Assembly: GCA_020634035.1 (NCBI GenBank)
Contig: JACKCM010000004.1
Location: 124,001-188,000 of the forward strand
DNA: 64,000 nt
Direction of reading: 5' to 3'
Source: Candidatus Obscuribacterales bacterium
Lineage (GTDB): Bacteria; Cyanobacteriota; Vampirovibrionia; Obscuribacterales; Obscuribacteraceae
Every line of letters begins with the position of its first letter. The first letter of the stretch is position 1. The notes beneath the pieces were generated by a model that searched no databases, was not told the origin of the DNA, and saw only the letters and a list, made by a program, of their open reading frames with translations. Below, one piece after another: positions 32,815 through 42,635 of the stretch. A program made the translations under genes and the position numbers.

Positions 32815-34680
32815 TTAGTCTAAGAAGCCATATTCGTTTGAATCGCCCAGCACCACTTTCATCTCACCTATCTGCTCCAGCGGTATGGCCCGGTTCGACA
32901 CCTCTATCTTGAGATAGGGTTTGGATTTCTTCAAGCCGGCGATGCCTTCGGGGCTCAATTCCGGGCAGCCGCCCAGGTAGAGACTGTTCAACTCAGGAAT
33001 CTTCGAGATATAGATAAAGATCTCGTCGCTTAGATTCGGGCTGCTGTTGATACAGAGAGCATTGAGCTTCGGGCAGTTAGTGAGAGGCGAGAGGGTCTGG
33101 TTGGTCAGTCTTTCGCTGCCTATTGCAAGAATCTGAAGATTGGGCAGGGTCGGCAGTATTTTCAGGGCTGCGCCGTTGACGTCTCTTGTGTCGTCTATCA
33201 GCAGATGTCTGATTACCTGATTGCCTCTCATTTTGAGGATGCCATTATCGGTGATACTGGTCCCGGTCAAAATCAATGATGCCGGATTGAGCCTCAGAAG
33301 GTGCTCGAGACCTTTGTCCGACATATGGGCTCGACTGGCGTCCACCAGGGTGATTGTCTTGCCGCTCCGGGTGGCGTCTTCGGCAAGAGCGTCGGTGCCC
33401 AGGGTTCCTGACAAGGTCAGATGCGTTCCTTCCATGCGACCGGAGAGGATCATGGCGTCTTTTACCAGATCTTCGCCGCGAGATGGTTTTGCTATCGGAG
33501 ATGAGCCGACCGCAAGCTTTTTAGTCTCTAGTTGATCTTCCTCTTCGATCTTACCCGTATCTAAGCTGTCCTGGGGTCTGAATAAACTGGCGAAAAGAAA
33601 CACGGCGCTGCAGAATAATAGTAGAGAAAGCCCTGCCACAGGCAGAATCTTTAGCTTCCTTTGCTGCGCGCGTGCACTTTCAATGTGTTTTCCGGCTGCT
33701 GCATCTGAATTTGCCGCTTGCTCTATGCCGGCTCCGGTGTCAAGATCAGATTTTGTCTTATCGCTTACTTGCGTTGCCGACTTGTCTGTGTCTGCCGTAC
33801 CCGGGTCAACAAGCTCTTTTAGAGCCAGAGCCATTTCTGCCATGCTGACAAAACGCTCTTCTCTATCTTTGGCCAGGGCTTTTTCTAGTATCGCAATCAG
33901 ACCAGAATCAGGGGCGAGCGTCTCTAGTTTTTCCATCGGGGGAGGATCTTCGCATTGCATGCGGACCACTTCCAGAAGCGCTGCCGCTTCGAAGGGCGGC
34001 TTGCCGACAGCCATCTCAAAGAGTATACAGCCCAGAGAATAAATGTCTGAACGCTCATCACATTGACCACCTCTGGCTTGCTCAGGACTCATATATTCTG
34101 GTGTGCCCAGCAGTTGCCCCGGTCTGGTCAGAGTATGGTCTTTGGTTGGATGGTTGTCGGTAAATTTGGCAAGACCGAAGTCGAGAATGAAGACATGTTT
34201 TTTCTTGGCGTCCGGGTTGGTGAGAAGTATATTGCTCGGCTTGAGATCGCGGTGTAATACGCCGCGATTGTGAGAGTGGGCCATGGCATCGCAAATCTGA
34301 ATGCCTATGTCTATGGTCTCCTGGACGGTGAAGCGCTTGTGCTTCTTTTGATAATCGGCAACGGTGACACCGTCTATGAAGTCGGTCACCAGATATGGTG
34401 TTTCATCTGCCGCCAGGCCAAAGTCGAGCACGCGTAAAATATTAGGATGCTGCAAGCTGCTAAAAGCTCGCGCCTCACGCTGGAATCTTTGAAAATCCTC
34501 CTGGCGTGGGATTTCTGAACACATCACCTTGATGACAATATTTTTTTTGAGTAGCTTGTCTCGGGCTTTGAATACCTGGCCGGCTCTCCCTTTGCCCAGG
34601 TGACCGAGATATTCATAACGATCATCTTTCATCTGGGGAAAGAATTTTTTGAATTCGGTATTCTCTTTCGATCGATCCAT
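32815..34680 (-). CDS. Ser/Thr protein kinase with extracytoplasmic LRRs
   Basis: The 621-aa protein has a complete Hanks-type kinase domain (about 20-290): glycine loop GKGRAG, Lys51 in VIKVM, HRDLKPSN (catalytic Asp145), DFGLAK (167-169) and TPEYMSPEQA. A juxtamembrane linker, one transmembrane helix (about 342-367) and leucine-rich repeats (about 440-600) follow. It should sense an envelope signal and phosphorylate cytoplasmic targets. It starts 8 nt after the UDG gene, and a second LRR kinase lies upstream in the same operon. Confidence 0.9.
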   Translation of the reverse strand: MDRSKENTEFKKFFPQMKDDRYEYLGHLGKGRAGQVFKARDKLLKKNIVIKVMCSEIPRQEDFQRFQREARAFSSLQHPNILRVLDFGLAADETPYLVTDFIDGVTVADYQKKHKRFTVQETIDIGIQICDAMAHSHNRGVLHRDLKPSNILLTNPDAKKKHVFILDFGLAKFTDNHPTKDHTLTRPGQLLGTPEYMSPEQARGGQCDERSDIYSLGCILFEMAVGKPPFEAAALLEVVRMQCEDPPPMEKLETLAPDSGLIAILEKALAKDREERFVSMAEMALALKELVDPGTADTDKSATQVSDKTKSDLDTGAGIEQAANSDAAAGKHIESARAQQRKLKILPVAGLSLLLFCSAVFLFASLFRPQDSLDTGKIEEEDQLETKKLAVGSSPIAKPSRGEDLVKDAMILSGRMEGTHLTLSGTLGTDALAEDATRSGKTITLVDASRAHMSDKGLEHLLRLNPASLILTGTSITDNGILKMRGNQVIRHLLIDDTRDVNGAALKILPTLPNLQILAIGSERLTNQTLSPLTNCPKLNALCINSSPNLSDEIFIYISKIPELNSLYLGGCPELSPEGIAGLKKSKPYLKIEVSNRAIPLEQIGEMKVVLGDSNEYGFLD

Positions 34681-34688
34681 GATAGCGC

Positions 34689-35327
34689 TCAGCTCTCCGA
34701 CTCGAAGATTTTACGCCATTGTTCGTGCTCTTGAAGCAACTTCAGTGCGTCGTCGGTAAGGGTTTTGCCCGGGTCTTTTTTAAACCAGGTGGAGGCTCCG
34801 GATGGATGCGGCAGAGGGATGAAATCCCTTTTCCTTCCTTCTACTTCCACTTTGTGTACCTTGCCGATTACGTCGGTCAGTTTGGAATAGTCGATAAACT
34901 GGTCTATGGCCAGGCGGCCGACAGGAATGACCAGTTCCGGATCGAGTAGCTCGAACTCTCTTTTGATCCATTGTGAACAGTTAGCCACCTCTTCTTTAGA
35001 GGGGACCCTGTCTCCGCCATGTTTGGTTTTACCAGGGAAACAGCGACAGACTGCCGCCATATAGGCGCGTTTTCGAAATAGTTCTTCGTCGACGCCTATG
35101 GAAGCGAACCAGCGAAAGAGCGTCTTGCCCGCCGTCCAGGCAAAAGGTTTGCCGAACTCACCTTCTTTGGGACCGGGTGCCTGACCTACCAGCATTACTT
35201 TGCTGAGCATGGCATGATGGCTCACCACCGGACCGACCATCAAAGGGCAGAGCTTGCAGGCATTGAGCTCTTTTACATGACTCTTGATCAGGGTCTCTTT
35301 CTTTTCGAGGGTGAGTTTCTCGGTCAT
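34689..35327 (-). CDS. Uracil-DNA glycosylase superfamily protein (family 4/5-like, Fe-S)
   Basis: The 212-aa protein is predicted to remove uracil or related damaged bases from DNA. Motif A reads GQAPGPKEGEFGKPF and motif B reads PHPSG (174-177). Cys24, Cys27, Cys94 or Cys96 and Cys117 are placed as the four ligands of the 4Fe-4S cluster found in family 4 and 5 enzymes. AAGGA lies 6 nt before the ATG. The ATG overlaps the stop of the upstream kinase by 4 nt, and the downstream kinase begins 8 nt after its stop, an unusual setting for a repair enzyme. Confidence 0.85.
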   Translation of the reverse strand: MTEKLTLEKKETLIKSHVKELNACKLCPLMVGPVVSHHAMLSKVMLVGQAPGPKEGEFGKPFAWTAGKTLFRWFASIGVDEELFRKRAYMAAVCRCFPGKTKHGGDRVPSKEEVANCSQWIKREFELLDPELVIPVGRLAIDQFIDYSKLTDVIGKVHKVEVEGRKRDFIPLPHPSGASTWFKKDPGKTLTDDALKLLQEHEQWRKIFESES

Positions 35328-37495
35328 TCTACTTCCTTTTGTACTCTTACGTTCTTATTCATTCTTTGATACGGCACCAGGGCCGCCCAGGATATATCGC
35401 ATCCACCAAGATTTAACTCAGTGAGCCAGGGGATTTTGCAGAGATTCTTGATGCAGCCCCGGGTCAATTTGGTTTTTGATAGATCCAGATAGCCGAGATT
35501 CTCAAGCGAAACCAGGCTGGTCAATCCATTGTCTGTCAACTTCGTACCGGATAGGTTAAGTCTGACCAGATTTTTTATCCTGGCAATTTTAGCAAGACCG
35601 GCATCGGTAATATCACATCCCGATAAATCCAGTTCGGTGAGCAGCCTTAGAGAGGAGAGGCTTTCAAGATTTTTGTCATCGACACCGGTTTCGGCAAGAT
35701 TCAGCCTGCGGAGCTTATCGAGGCTCGAGATCTCGTTCAGGCTTTTGCTGGTTACAGCCGTCTCTTTTAAGTCGAGACCCTGCAGGCGCTTGATTTGAGC
35801 TAGAATCGGAGCCGCGTTGTCGCTGATGGCGGTTTTCTCCAGATTGAGAATGGTGAGGGCGGGGAGTTTGAGAAGCTCTTTGAGACCCGATTCGCTTATT
35901 TTTGTCCGGGTCAAATTGAGCTCTCTGATACTGGGATAATTGGACAGAATCTTCAGTCCCTCGTCGGTTATCGGAGCGCCGGTCAGGTCGAGGGTATAGA
36001 GTATTTTGACTTTGCTCAGGTACCGAAGGGCATCATCGCTTATATTTTTGCCTTCTACCGCAATAGCTGTTTTGTCATTATTTCGTTCGACGTAAGTATT
36101 GAATTCCGAGTCGGCAAAGTTGCCGTTATGAAGAAGCTTGGTGGCATTTTTTCGATAAGCCATTTCCTTCTCTCGTTCGGTCAGCTCCGGCTTGTCCCGG
36201 GCATCTTCTTCTACGGAACGATTGAGTGTATTGATTAAGAATGCCAGGGGCAGTCCAAGAAGAATGATAGAGGCAGCAGTTATCGTCAGGGTCTTGTGTT
36301 TGTTGAAGAACGCAGTTGGGTTGCTAGCATGGGCGGCAACGCCCTCTGCACTCTGACCTCTGACACCGTGACTCTTGGTTTTTGGATCGACTCTAGCAGC
36401 CACGGTTTTTAGCTGACTCTTGTCTAAATTCGGAGCTGGTGATTCTTGGTCGCTTTCGAAAAGACCTTTGCGAGCGGCGATGATATTCTCTTTTACAGTT
36501 TGCATGTCGGCGAATCTGTCTGCTGCGCTCTTGGCCAGCAGTTTCAAAAGAATTCGATCGAAATAGGGGTCTAGAAGCTCCTCACCTAGCTTCTCATTCA
36601 CCGGAGTGGGAGGATTGTTGAGATGCATGAGCATCGTTTCCATCTTTGTTTCACCAAGAAATGGCGGGCTGCCGGTGAGGCAGTTGTAGATCACACAGCC
36701 GAGAGAATAGATGTCTGTTCTTTGATCGAGCCCTTTTCCCATGACCTGTTCGGGACTCATGTAAGCCGGGGTGCCCACGGTTTCGCCGGTTTTGGTGAGA
36801 TGATCTTTTTGATCTTCTTCTTCGTCACCATGAAGCAGCTTCGCCAGGCCGAAGTCTAGAATTTTTACGTGATATTCTCCGGTCTCTAGCTTTACCAGCA
36901 TGAGATTGTTCGGCTTAAGATCGCGGTGCAATATACCTTTTTTGTGGGCATGGCTCAGACCGTCACAGATTTGGATGGCATAGTCGCAGGTCTCATCGAT
37001 AGACAGTCGGCCTTGCTCTTTTATATAGTCCGATAGAGAGACGCCTTCCATATAGTCCATCACCATATATGGTTGCTCATCTTCAGAGACACCGAAATCG
37101 TGGATGGTGATGATATTGGGATGAGAGAGGGTGCTTATCGTCTTCGCTTCTTTCTCGAAGCGCATCAAAGAGGTGGGGCTTACGATGTGAGAATGCACCA
37201 TCTTTATGGCGACAATACGACCGAGGGGATTTTGTTTGGCTTTATAAATCACCCCGGCTCCGCCGGCACCGATCACCTGCAGAAACTCGTATTTGCCTTT
37301 CAAGGGTGAGGTAGGAATTCGATAAAGCTCCCGGGGGCTCGGGCCAGGCCTTTTCACCGGGGCAGCGAGCACCGGATTCTCCCGGGGCTCCTGATTATCA
37401 GACTGCGGAGGGGGCGGGCTTCCTATTTCTGGAGCCTGCTCTTGAGAACGCTTTTTTTCCGTATTCGTTGGTACTTGGTCCGGATTGTTTTCCAC
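35324..37495 (-). CDS. Ser/Thr protein kinase with extracytoplasmic LRRs
   Basis: The 723-aa protein starts at GTG 37495. A Pro/Gln-rich disordered N-terminus (1-60) precedes an intact kinase domain: GAGGAG loop, Lys98 in VAIKM, HRDLKPNN, DFGLAK and TPAYMSPEQ. One transmembrane helix (about 398-417) and about nine leucine-rich repeats follow (units such as LYTLDLTGAPITDEGLKIL and LVRLNLSGTKLTDNGLTSL). It is the first gene of the four-gene leftward operon and overlaps the UDG gene by 4 nt. Confidence 0.9.
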   Translation of the reverse strand: MENNPDQVPTNTEKKRSQEQAPEIGSPPPPQSDNQEPRENPVLAAPVKRPGPSPRELYRIPTSPLKGKYEFLQVIGAGGAGVIYKAKQNPLGRIVAIKMVHSHIVSPTSLMRFEKEAKTISTLSHPNIITIHDFGVSEDEQPYMVMDYMEGVSLSDYIKEQGRLSIDETCDYAIQICDGLSHAHKKGILHRDLKPNNLMLVKLETGEYHVKILDFGLAKLLHGDEEEDQKDHLTKTGETVGTPAYMSPEQVMGKGLDQRTDIYSLGCVIYNCLTGSPPFLGETKMETMLMHLNNPPTPVNEKLGEELLDPYFDRILLKLLAKSAADRFADMQTVKENIIAARKGLFESDQESPAPNLDKSQLKTVAARVDPKTKSHGVRGQSAEGVAAHASNPTAFFNKHKTLTITAASIILLGLPLAFLINTLNRSVEEDARDKPELTEREKEMAYRKNATKLLHNGNFADSEFNTYVERNNDKTAIAVEGKNISDDALRYLSKVKILYTLDLTGAPITDEGLKILSNYPSIRELNLTRTKISESGLKELLKLPALTILNLEKTAISDNAAPILAQIKRLQGLDLKETAVTSKSLNEISSLDKLRRLNLAETGVDDKNLESLSSLRLLTELDLSGCDITDAGLAKIARIKNLVRLNLSGTKLTDNGLTSLVSLENLGYLDLSKTKLTRGCIKNLCKIPWLTELNLGGCDISWAALVPYQRMNKNVRVQKEVE

Positions 37496-37572
37496 AGGAT
37501 TAGTCTTTTAATTTGCCACTATCTCAAGCGTAACATGACCTTAATTCTACTTTGTTTCTATAAATAGGCGTT

Positions 37573-38625
37573 ATGCTAGATTTATCTCGATTTATAAGAG
37601 GCGTTAGCCCTGTGAAGAACAGTTTGAAGAACCCTGTGAGTTTGGTCAGCTTGCCGATTTTGTTGACAGGCATGGTCCTGGTTTCAAGTTCGGGAGTTTC
37701 CGCCGCTGAACTGGCTGGTGAATGCTGCCACAGCACCGATGAAAGTGGCGAACATCGGGTCTACATTTCACCGCATGCTTCTGCCGAGGATCTCAAAGAG
37801 AGGATAAAGTCTGCCGATAGCCTTATTCCTGCCGCCAGGAGCCTCAATGACTCGGCTCTTGAGATGATTAGATTGGCTTCTAATGTAACAGAGGCAGAAG
37901 GCGGCTCCGGCAGTTATCGCAGTCTGCTTGACCAGTACAGTCAGGCCCTCGAAGTTTATCGTGAACATCGCAGGGAGTATCTCAATCACGTCAAGAGATA
38001 TCATGAGCAAGACCAGGGGCCTAAAGTCTCGTCTCCCTATGTGCCGATAGGCAAACTGGCGGATCTCAAACCGCTCAAGCTTCAGGTATCGGACAAGTGT
38101 CAACAGCTAGTAGAGCTCGAAACCAAGCTTCTCGCCAACGAAAAGCAGGTGATGACCATGCTGGAGAATCTCTACAAGGCGCGCAGCAAAGAGAGTGATG
38201 CCGAGTTTTTCAACATGTGGTCATCGGTTCAGCAATTGGCCTTGCAGAATCGAGACGACGCCACGACCTATAACCATATGGGTTTATCCAAGACCTCAGC
38301 TTCTTCGAGCCGTATTCACGATATGATAACCACTGCCACTAGAGACGGCATTCTTGCCTACCAGCAGCAGGTCTACGGTAAATATCAGCGCAACAACGCC
38401 CTGCAGAATGCCATTTTCCAGCGCTCGAATATGCACACCAATTTCGCGCTCATGGTTCTCTCTCGGCTCAACTCGTTGAAGCCCGCCGGATATTCTATTC
38501 AAGGTCCTGGAGACCCGAGCTATAACGGAGATCAGCTTCAGGCTGAATCGGATGAATTGAGCCGTGAATACGCCATGGTTCAAGCTCTCTATCGTAAATT
38601 ACAAATGGCCCAGAACGGCAAGTAG
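37573..38625 (+). CDS. Secreted helical protein of unknown function
   Basis: The protein of about 350 aa has a signal peptide ending SGVSAAE, a Cys pair (GECCHS), and then a mostly helical, Gln/Leu/Glu-rich mature part that could form coiled coils (LLDQYSQALEVYREHRREYL, ELETKLLANEKQVMTMLENL). No family is recognised. GTG 37612 with AAGAGG about 10 nt upstream gives an equally good signal peptide and may be the real start. The membrane protein gene follows 18 nt downstream. Confidence 0.7.
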   Translation: MLDLSRFIRGVSPVKNSLKNPVSLVSLPILLTGMVLVSSSGVSAAELAGECCHSTDESGEHRVYISPHASAEDLKERIKSADSLIPAARSLNDSALEMIRLASNVTEAEGGSGSYRSLLDQYSQALEVYREHRREYLNHVKRYHEQDQGPKVSSPYVPIGKLADLKPLKLQVSDKCQQLVELETKLLANEKQVMTMLENLYKARSKESDAEFFNMWSSVQQLALQNRDDATTYNHMGLSKTSASSSRIHDMITTATRDGILAYQQQVYGKYQRNNALQNAIFQRSNMHTNFALMVLSRLNSLKPAGYSIQGPGDPSYNGDQLQAESDELSREYAMVQALYRKLQMAQNGK

Positions 38626-38643
38626 TTAAATAGGAAATCGATT

Positions 38644-39591
38644 GTGATCAACCGAATCATGACCGTAGGCGACTCCATCAGTCAGGCTTTCAGAGTCTGC
38701 CGAAGAGATTTAAAACTTCTTGTTTCGCTTCTTTTAGTACCGACCATCTTTCTTGTGCTTGGCAAAGCTGCTACCACCTGGGGTGCCCATGAGTATGCAT
38801 CTCTCATGAAGCAAGGCAAGGTAGTCACTGACTGCCTGGTCGCTTTCGGGACCATCGGTGTCGGCACTCTGGTTACTTATTTCGCCCTGTTCTGGCTGCT
38901 CTTGAGACAACTTGGCTATACCAGGATGATTCTTTTGGGAAGCGATGATCTCGCAGCCGAGACCAAAGTTGTTGCCGGCCAAAAATGGAAAATCCTGGCA
39001 TACATCTTCTTTTCTATATTCTCGTTTTTCTTCTGGTGTTTTGCAATGGGTCTGGTGCTTGGTGTGTTTATCGCTGCTGCCAGGGTGTTACATATGCCTG
39101 AGCTGCTAGCCGGCGGTTTTGCTCTTGTGATGGTGTTTGTCACCGTCGTAGCATTGATCGCATTTCTTTTGCCACTGGTTCTGATGTTCATAGTGGTGGC
39201 AGTGGAGACACCTGGATTTTTTGCCACCATCAGTCGCTCTTATTCAATGAGCTTCAGAAATCTATTCCGAGTCTTGGGCTTCTTCCTGCTTTCTTATGTG
39301 GCAATAACCACTGTGAACCTGGCTCTTCTTGCGCCATATCAGATTTTCTTCCTGATCAGTTTCATTAAATCCTGGTCCTCCGGTGCAGATCAGATCGCCA
39401 GCTCGCCACTACTGACGATGCCACTTTATCTACAGATGATTGCGGCAGCCTGGCAGTCCTGTATCACCATCTATCTTTATCCTGTCTATCTATTGAGTGC
39501 TGGTAATTTTTACTACAGTATCAGGATGAAAGAAGAAGGTGTGGACATGCTCAAAGATATCGAACGTCTGTCAGAAGCCCGCTCTGCTTGA
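38644..39591 (+). CDS. Polytopic membrane protein, unknown
   Basis: The 315-aa protein starts at GTG 38644 (AGGA 8 nt upstream) and has about six hydrophobic helices, including LVSLLLVPTIFLVLG, FFFWCFAMGLVLGVFIAA, FALVMVFVTVVALIAFLLPLVL and FRVLGFFLLSYVAITTV. The general plan resembles DUF975 or glycerophosphodiester phosphodiesterase membrane domains, but no diagnostic motif is seen. It is paired with the preceding secreted protein gene. Confidence 0.68.
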   Translation: MINRIMTVGDSISQAFRVCRRDLKLLVSLLLVPTIFLVLGKAATTWGAHEYASLMKQGKVVTDCLVAFGTIGVGTLVTYFALFWLLLRQLGYTRMILLGSDDLAAETKVVAGQKWKILAYIFFSIFSFFFWCFAMGLVLGVFIAAARVLHMPELLAGGFALVMVFVTVVALIAFLLPLVLMFIVVAVETPGFFATISRSYSMSFRNLFRVLGFFLLSYVAITTVNLALLAPYQIFFLISFIKSWSSGADQIASSPLLTMPLYLQMIAAAWQSCITIYLYPVYLLSAGNFYYSIRMKEEGVDMLKDIERLSEARSA

Positions 39592-39622
39592 TTGCTTGAA
39601 ACAAAAAGAGATCTTGCGGTTA

Positions 39623-40168
39623 CTACTGGGTGCTGCCGCCATCGCCCAGGGCAACTTGTTTTTTCTCGCTATTATGCTTGACGGCTGCCAGACGTTTTTT
39701 GATACCTTTTTTCGTCTCCATCTTCGTTATTTGTTTTGCAAAAGGAAGATTGATACCTGGATCTATATAAGAAGAAAGAGAGAGGTTGGTGTGTTTGCCG
39801 CCGTTTGCAGGGGTCAGGGTCCATTTGCCTTCAAAGGCTTTGAAGCGCTGGGATTCCACCATCTCATAGGTGACCTCTTTGTCCGGCACATAGGTCTCTT
39901 TGTAGACACATTTAGCTTTGCCGATGACAGGAAGAACATTGAAAGTCTCCTCGACCACACAATGCTTGTCTGTGCGTGAAAGCTCTTTGACGTTCTGGGG
40001 ATAAGTCTTACGGAACTTCAAGATGGTGTCATAGACTACTTTCGGAGGGGCTTTGATAACCACTTTCTCCACATGCGGTATTTCAGCCGACTTGGCTGAT
40101 GCTGCCGAAGGGAGAAGCAGAGTCACAAGCGCTACAAGGGAGATGAGCGAATATTTGACCTTGATCAT
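39623..40168 (-). CDS. Secreted SRPBCC (START-like) protein
   Basis: The 181-aa protein has a signal peptide ending AASAKS, then a SRPBCC-type helix-grip domain opening EKVVIKAPPKVVYDTILKFRKTYPQN, with later strands CVYKETYVPDKEVTYEM and GKWTLTPANGG. Such domains bind hydrophobic ligands; an exported version is less common. AGAG lies near the ATG. It is convergent with the membrane protein gene. Confidence 0.72.
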   Translation of the reverse strand: MIKVKYSLISLVALVTLLLPSAASAKSAEIPHVEKVVIKAPPKVVYDTILKFRKTYPQNVKELSRTDKHCVVEETFNVLPVIGKAKCVYKETYVPDKEVTYEMVESQRFKAFEGKWTLTPANGGKHTNLSLSSYIDPGINLPFAKQITKMETKKGIKKRLAAVKHNSEKKQVALGDGGSTQ

Positions 40169-40351
40169 AGAAATCTCTATCTGTTTCCTGACTTGCCGAA
40201 AGATTGAAATATGAACTGCCGATCATCTTGAGTGACGGCTCAGTAGCGGCATTGTATCGCATCCCTTCTTCTTGGCAAGCGATGTCAGCAGGAAAAGAAT
40301 TTTAGGAATATTGTTACAGGGCTAGTATTGCATCTGGTGCAAGCTCCAGCC

Positions 40352-42412
40352 TTAAGCGAGATCTGCCATCTGTCCTTTGAGAGCAGCTATCTGGCTGTAG
40401 ATATCAGAGCTCAGAGCCGAGTTGATTTCATTGCCGGTGTCGCCCAGGCGAGCTTGCAGAGAATAGATTTGTCCCTGGATTTGCGCTTTTCTGGCATCAT
40501 CGCCGCCCTTTCCGTCTTTATCCGGGTTCTTCTCCTGCTCTTCCGATTTCTTCTCAGGTTGTTCTTGCAGTTTCTGGTCTGATTCCCGGATACCAGGATT
40601 GTCACGGTCATAGTAGACCGCTTCGCCGGGTTTGTTCTGGTATCTCGTGCCGCTGGGATATTCAACATTACTGTGGTCGGTAGACGGGTTGTAGCCTGGT
40701 CTGGTCGAGCCGCCATCGGTTCTGCGACCATACTCTTCTTCCGGTCTTGCCTGCGGTACATCGCCTCTGGCTCTCGCCGCCGATCCTTTTGTAATATTAG
40801 CCAGGACCTGGGATGAGATGCCGGTGCGATCCCTCTGGTTTCCGTACTGGTCAGAGACTTCGTAGGTTCCATCACCGTTTTTGTAGACACTCACCACGTG
40901 ACCGCCGCCATTAGTATCAGAGCGACCCGTAAAGTATTTGTCGCCGGAGTTGCCTCCAAGAATGCCTCCGACTTTGCCTTCCATGGCTCTATCTATATCG
41001 GCTGCGCTGCTGACGATATGAAGGTTGTCCGGTAATTCCCCACCGCGGCTCAGATAATCGCGGCTGGTCATGATCGCTACGTCTTTGACTCCGGCACCTT
41101 TTGCCATGGCTGCCACATCTACGATGTCGGCTCCCGGTCCGCGGACTATATTGCCGTTTCCGTCCCGTACGTTCTCTGTGGAGAATCCACCATCTTTGGT
41201 CATATGGTAGAGTCTCTCACCGCTGTCTCCAGGGGCGCTGCTGGGATTCTCTGTATACCATTGACCTTGCTGTTGTTTGGTCTGGTTGATAATACCGCCG
41301 TTCATCAAGCGGGTGGCGGCACTGTGTACTTCGTTGCCGGCCTGGTCCACATTGCCTACTTCGGCTATTGCTTGTTTGAAGATGCCTGGCGGGACTTTGG
41401 CGGTGAACTCTCCGCCATCTCTGGTGACCTTGCCGTTGGCGCCGAAGGTTCTCTCCCCGGTGAAGGTCGCATTGGTCACCACTTCGTTTAACTTAGCGGC
41501 TGCAAGGGCGGGGTTCTGTCCGAAGAGTTGTTCCTGCACCGTTGTGGCATTGCACTGTCTGCTGTCGCCCTGATCTATGGCTTTTGGATTGGCGGCGTTG
41601 TCCATACCGCCGGCAATAATTGTGCGGACATTGTCCGAAAGTTCCTGACCGGTTCCCAGATAATCGTGCTTGATGCCGCCTTCGACACCGATGCCTTCCT
41701 TGGCGCTCTTGTCGCCGGCTTCTATGGTCCGGCTGAAAGTGTTTATTGTGTCTAACTTGTCCTGCTCCGAACGATTCGGATCGTTCAGGAATTTTTCGAG
41801 GTTGGCGTCAAAAGATGCCTGGTTGACACCCATTTTGCCGTCAGTAAGCTCTTTCAATTGACGGGTAGCGTCTTCCAGGGTTTTGGGCTCCCCGGCTCTA
41901 TCACCTTCGGTTACTTCTCTGGGTCTCGCTGCGCTATCGAGCTTGTCCGGGGTCTCTACCCCTTTTGCCGGGTCCAGGGGACCGCGTCCATCAGGAGATT
42001 TCTCATGGAGTTTATTGAGCTCTTCATCTCCGCCGGCTCTTCCCATAGTCTCGATGCCGAGACTTTTTGCCTCTGCAAGTAGTCTTCTGTCCTGTTCCCC
42101 GGGCATTCCCTCACTATCATGGTCTTTGCTGTGCTCTTTACCCATCTCGGCGATACGGGCCTGGGCCACCTGGGGATTTTCGCTGGCTACTTCTTCGCGC
42201 TCTGCTTGTTCAGCGCGTTCCTGAACTGCCACAGGGTTGTCGTTGACATTATCCTTTGAGTCGCTCTTCTCCTGAGGACCATGGATCTCTTCTACCATCG
42301 CCGACTTTGCGGAGTTGGCGGCGGTCTCATGCATGGTAGATTCTGCACTCTTAGGAGCGGAACTTTCAGCTACTTCCGAGCCTTTGGTTTGATTCTGGTT
42401 AGCGGTTGCCAT
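40352..42412 (-). CDS. Large protein with putative papain-like cysteine peptidase domain
   Basis: The 686-aa protein has no signal peptide. The first 200 residues are polar, Glu/Ala/Lys-rich and probably disordered. In the middle, DQGDSRQCNATTVQEQL (Cys287) resembles the papain-family DQG...C motif, and GGGHVVSVYK (His505) followed by YEVSDQYG (Asp521) supplies a plausible His and Asp. The C-terminus is again polar (KKSEEQEKNPDKDGKGG) and ends in a helical, coiled-coil-like region. AGGA lies 8 nt before the ATG. A protease or transglutaminase-like effector is inferred; nothing outside these motifs is recognised. Confidence 0.6.
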   Translation of the reverse strand: MATANQNQTKGSEVAESSAPKSAESTMHETAANSAKSAMVEEIHGPQEKSDSKDNVNDNPVAVQERAEQAEREEVASENPQVAQARIAEMGKEHSKDHDSEGMPGEQDRRLLAEAKSLGIETMGRAGGDEELNKLHEKSPDGRGPLDPAKGVETPDKLDSAARPREVTEGDRAGEPKTLEDATRQLKELTDGKMGVNQASFDANLEKFLNDPNRSEQDKLDTINTFSRTIEAGDKSAKEGIGVEGGIKHDYLGTGQELSDNVRTIIAGGMDNAANPKAIDQGDSRQCNATTVQEQLFGQNPALAAAKLNEVVTNATFTGERTFGANGKVTRDGGEFTAKVPPGIFKQAIAEVGNVDQAGNEVHSAATRLMNGGIINQTKQQQGQWYTENPSSAPGDSGERLYHMTKDGGFSTENVRDGNGNIVRGPGADIVDVAAMAKGAGVKDVAIMTSRDYLSRGGELPDNLHIVSSAADIDRAMEGKVGGILGGNSGDKYFTGRSDTNGGGHVVSVYKNGDGTYEVSDQYGNQRDRTGISSQVLANITKGSAARARGDVPQARPEEEYGRRTDGGSTRPGYNPSTDHSNVEYPSGTRYQNKPGEAVYYDRDNPGIRESDQKLQEQPEKKSEEQEKNPDKDGKGGDDARKAQIQGQIYSLQARLGDTGNEINSALSSDIYSQIAALKGQMADLA

Positions 42413-42635
42413 TGAGAATTTCCTGTATAAACTGAAGACGCACGCGGGTTTGGGGTAGGGAAGGTTTCTGAGATATTTTAAATGTCAAGTGTGGCTCAAT
42501 TGTACCTTTGCCGATTTATTAAATCAAATAAAACTTTCTCGATTTAATCTTCTGCAGCCCCGGTTTTCCGGGGTCTTCGCGGGTTTGTCCGGTCTGCTCC
42601 GGTTGACATGGCAGGTTTGCGGGCAATTCATCTAT

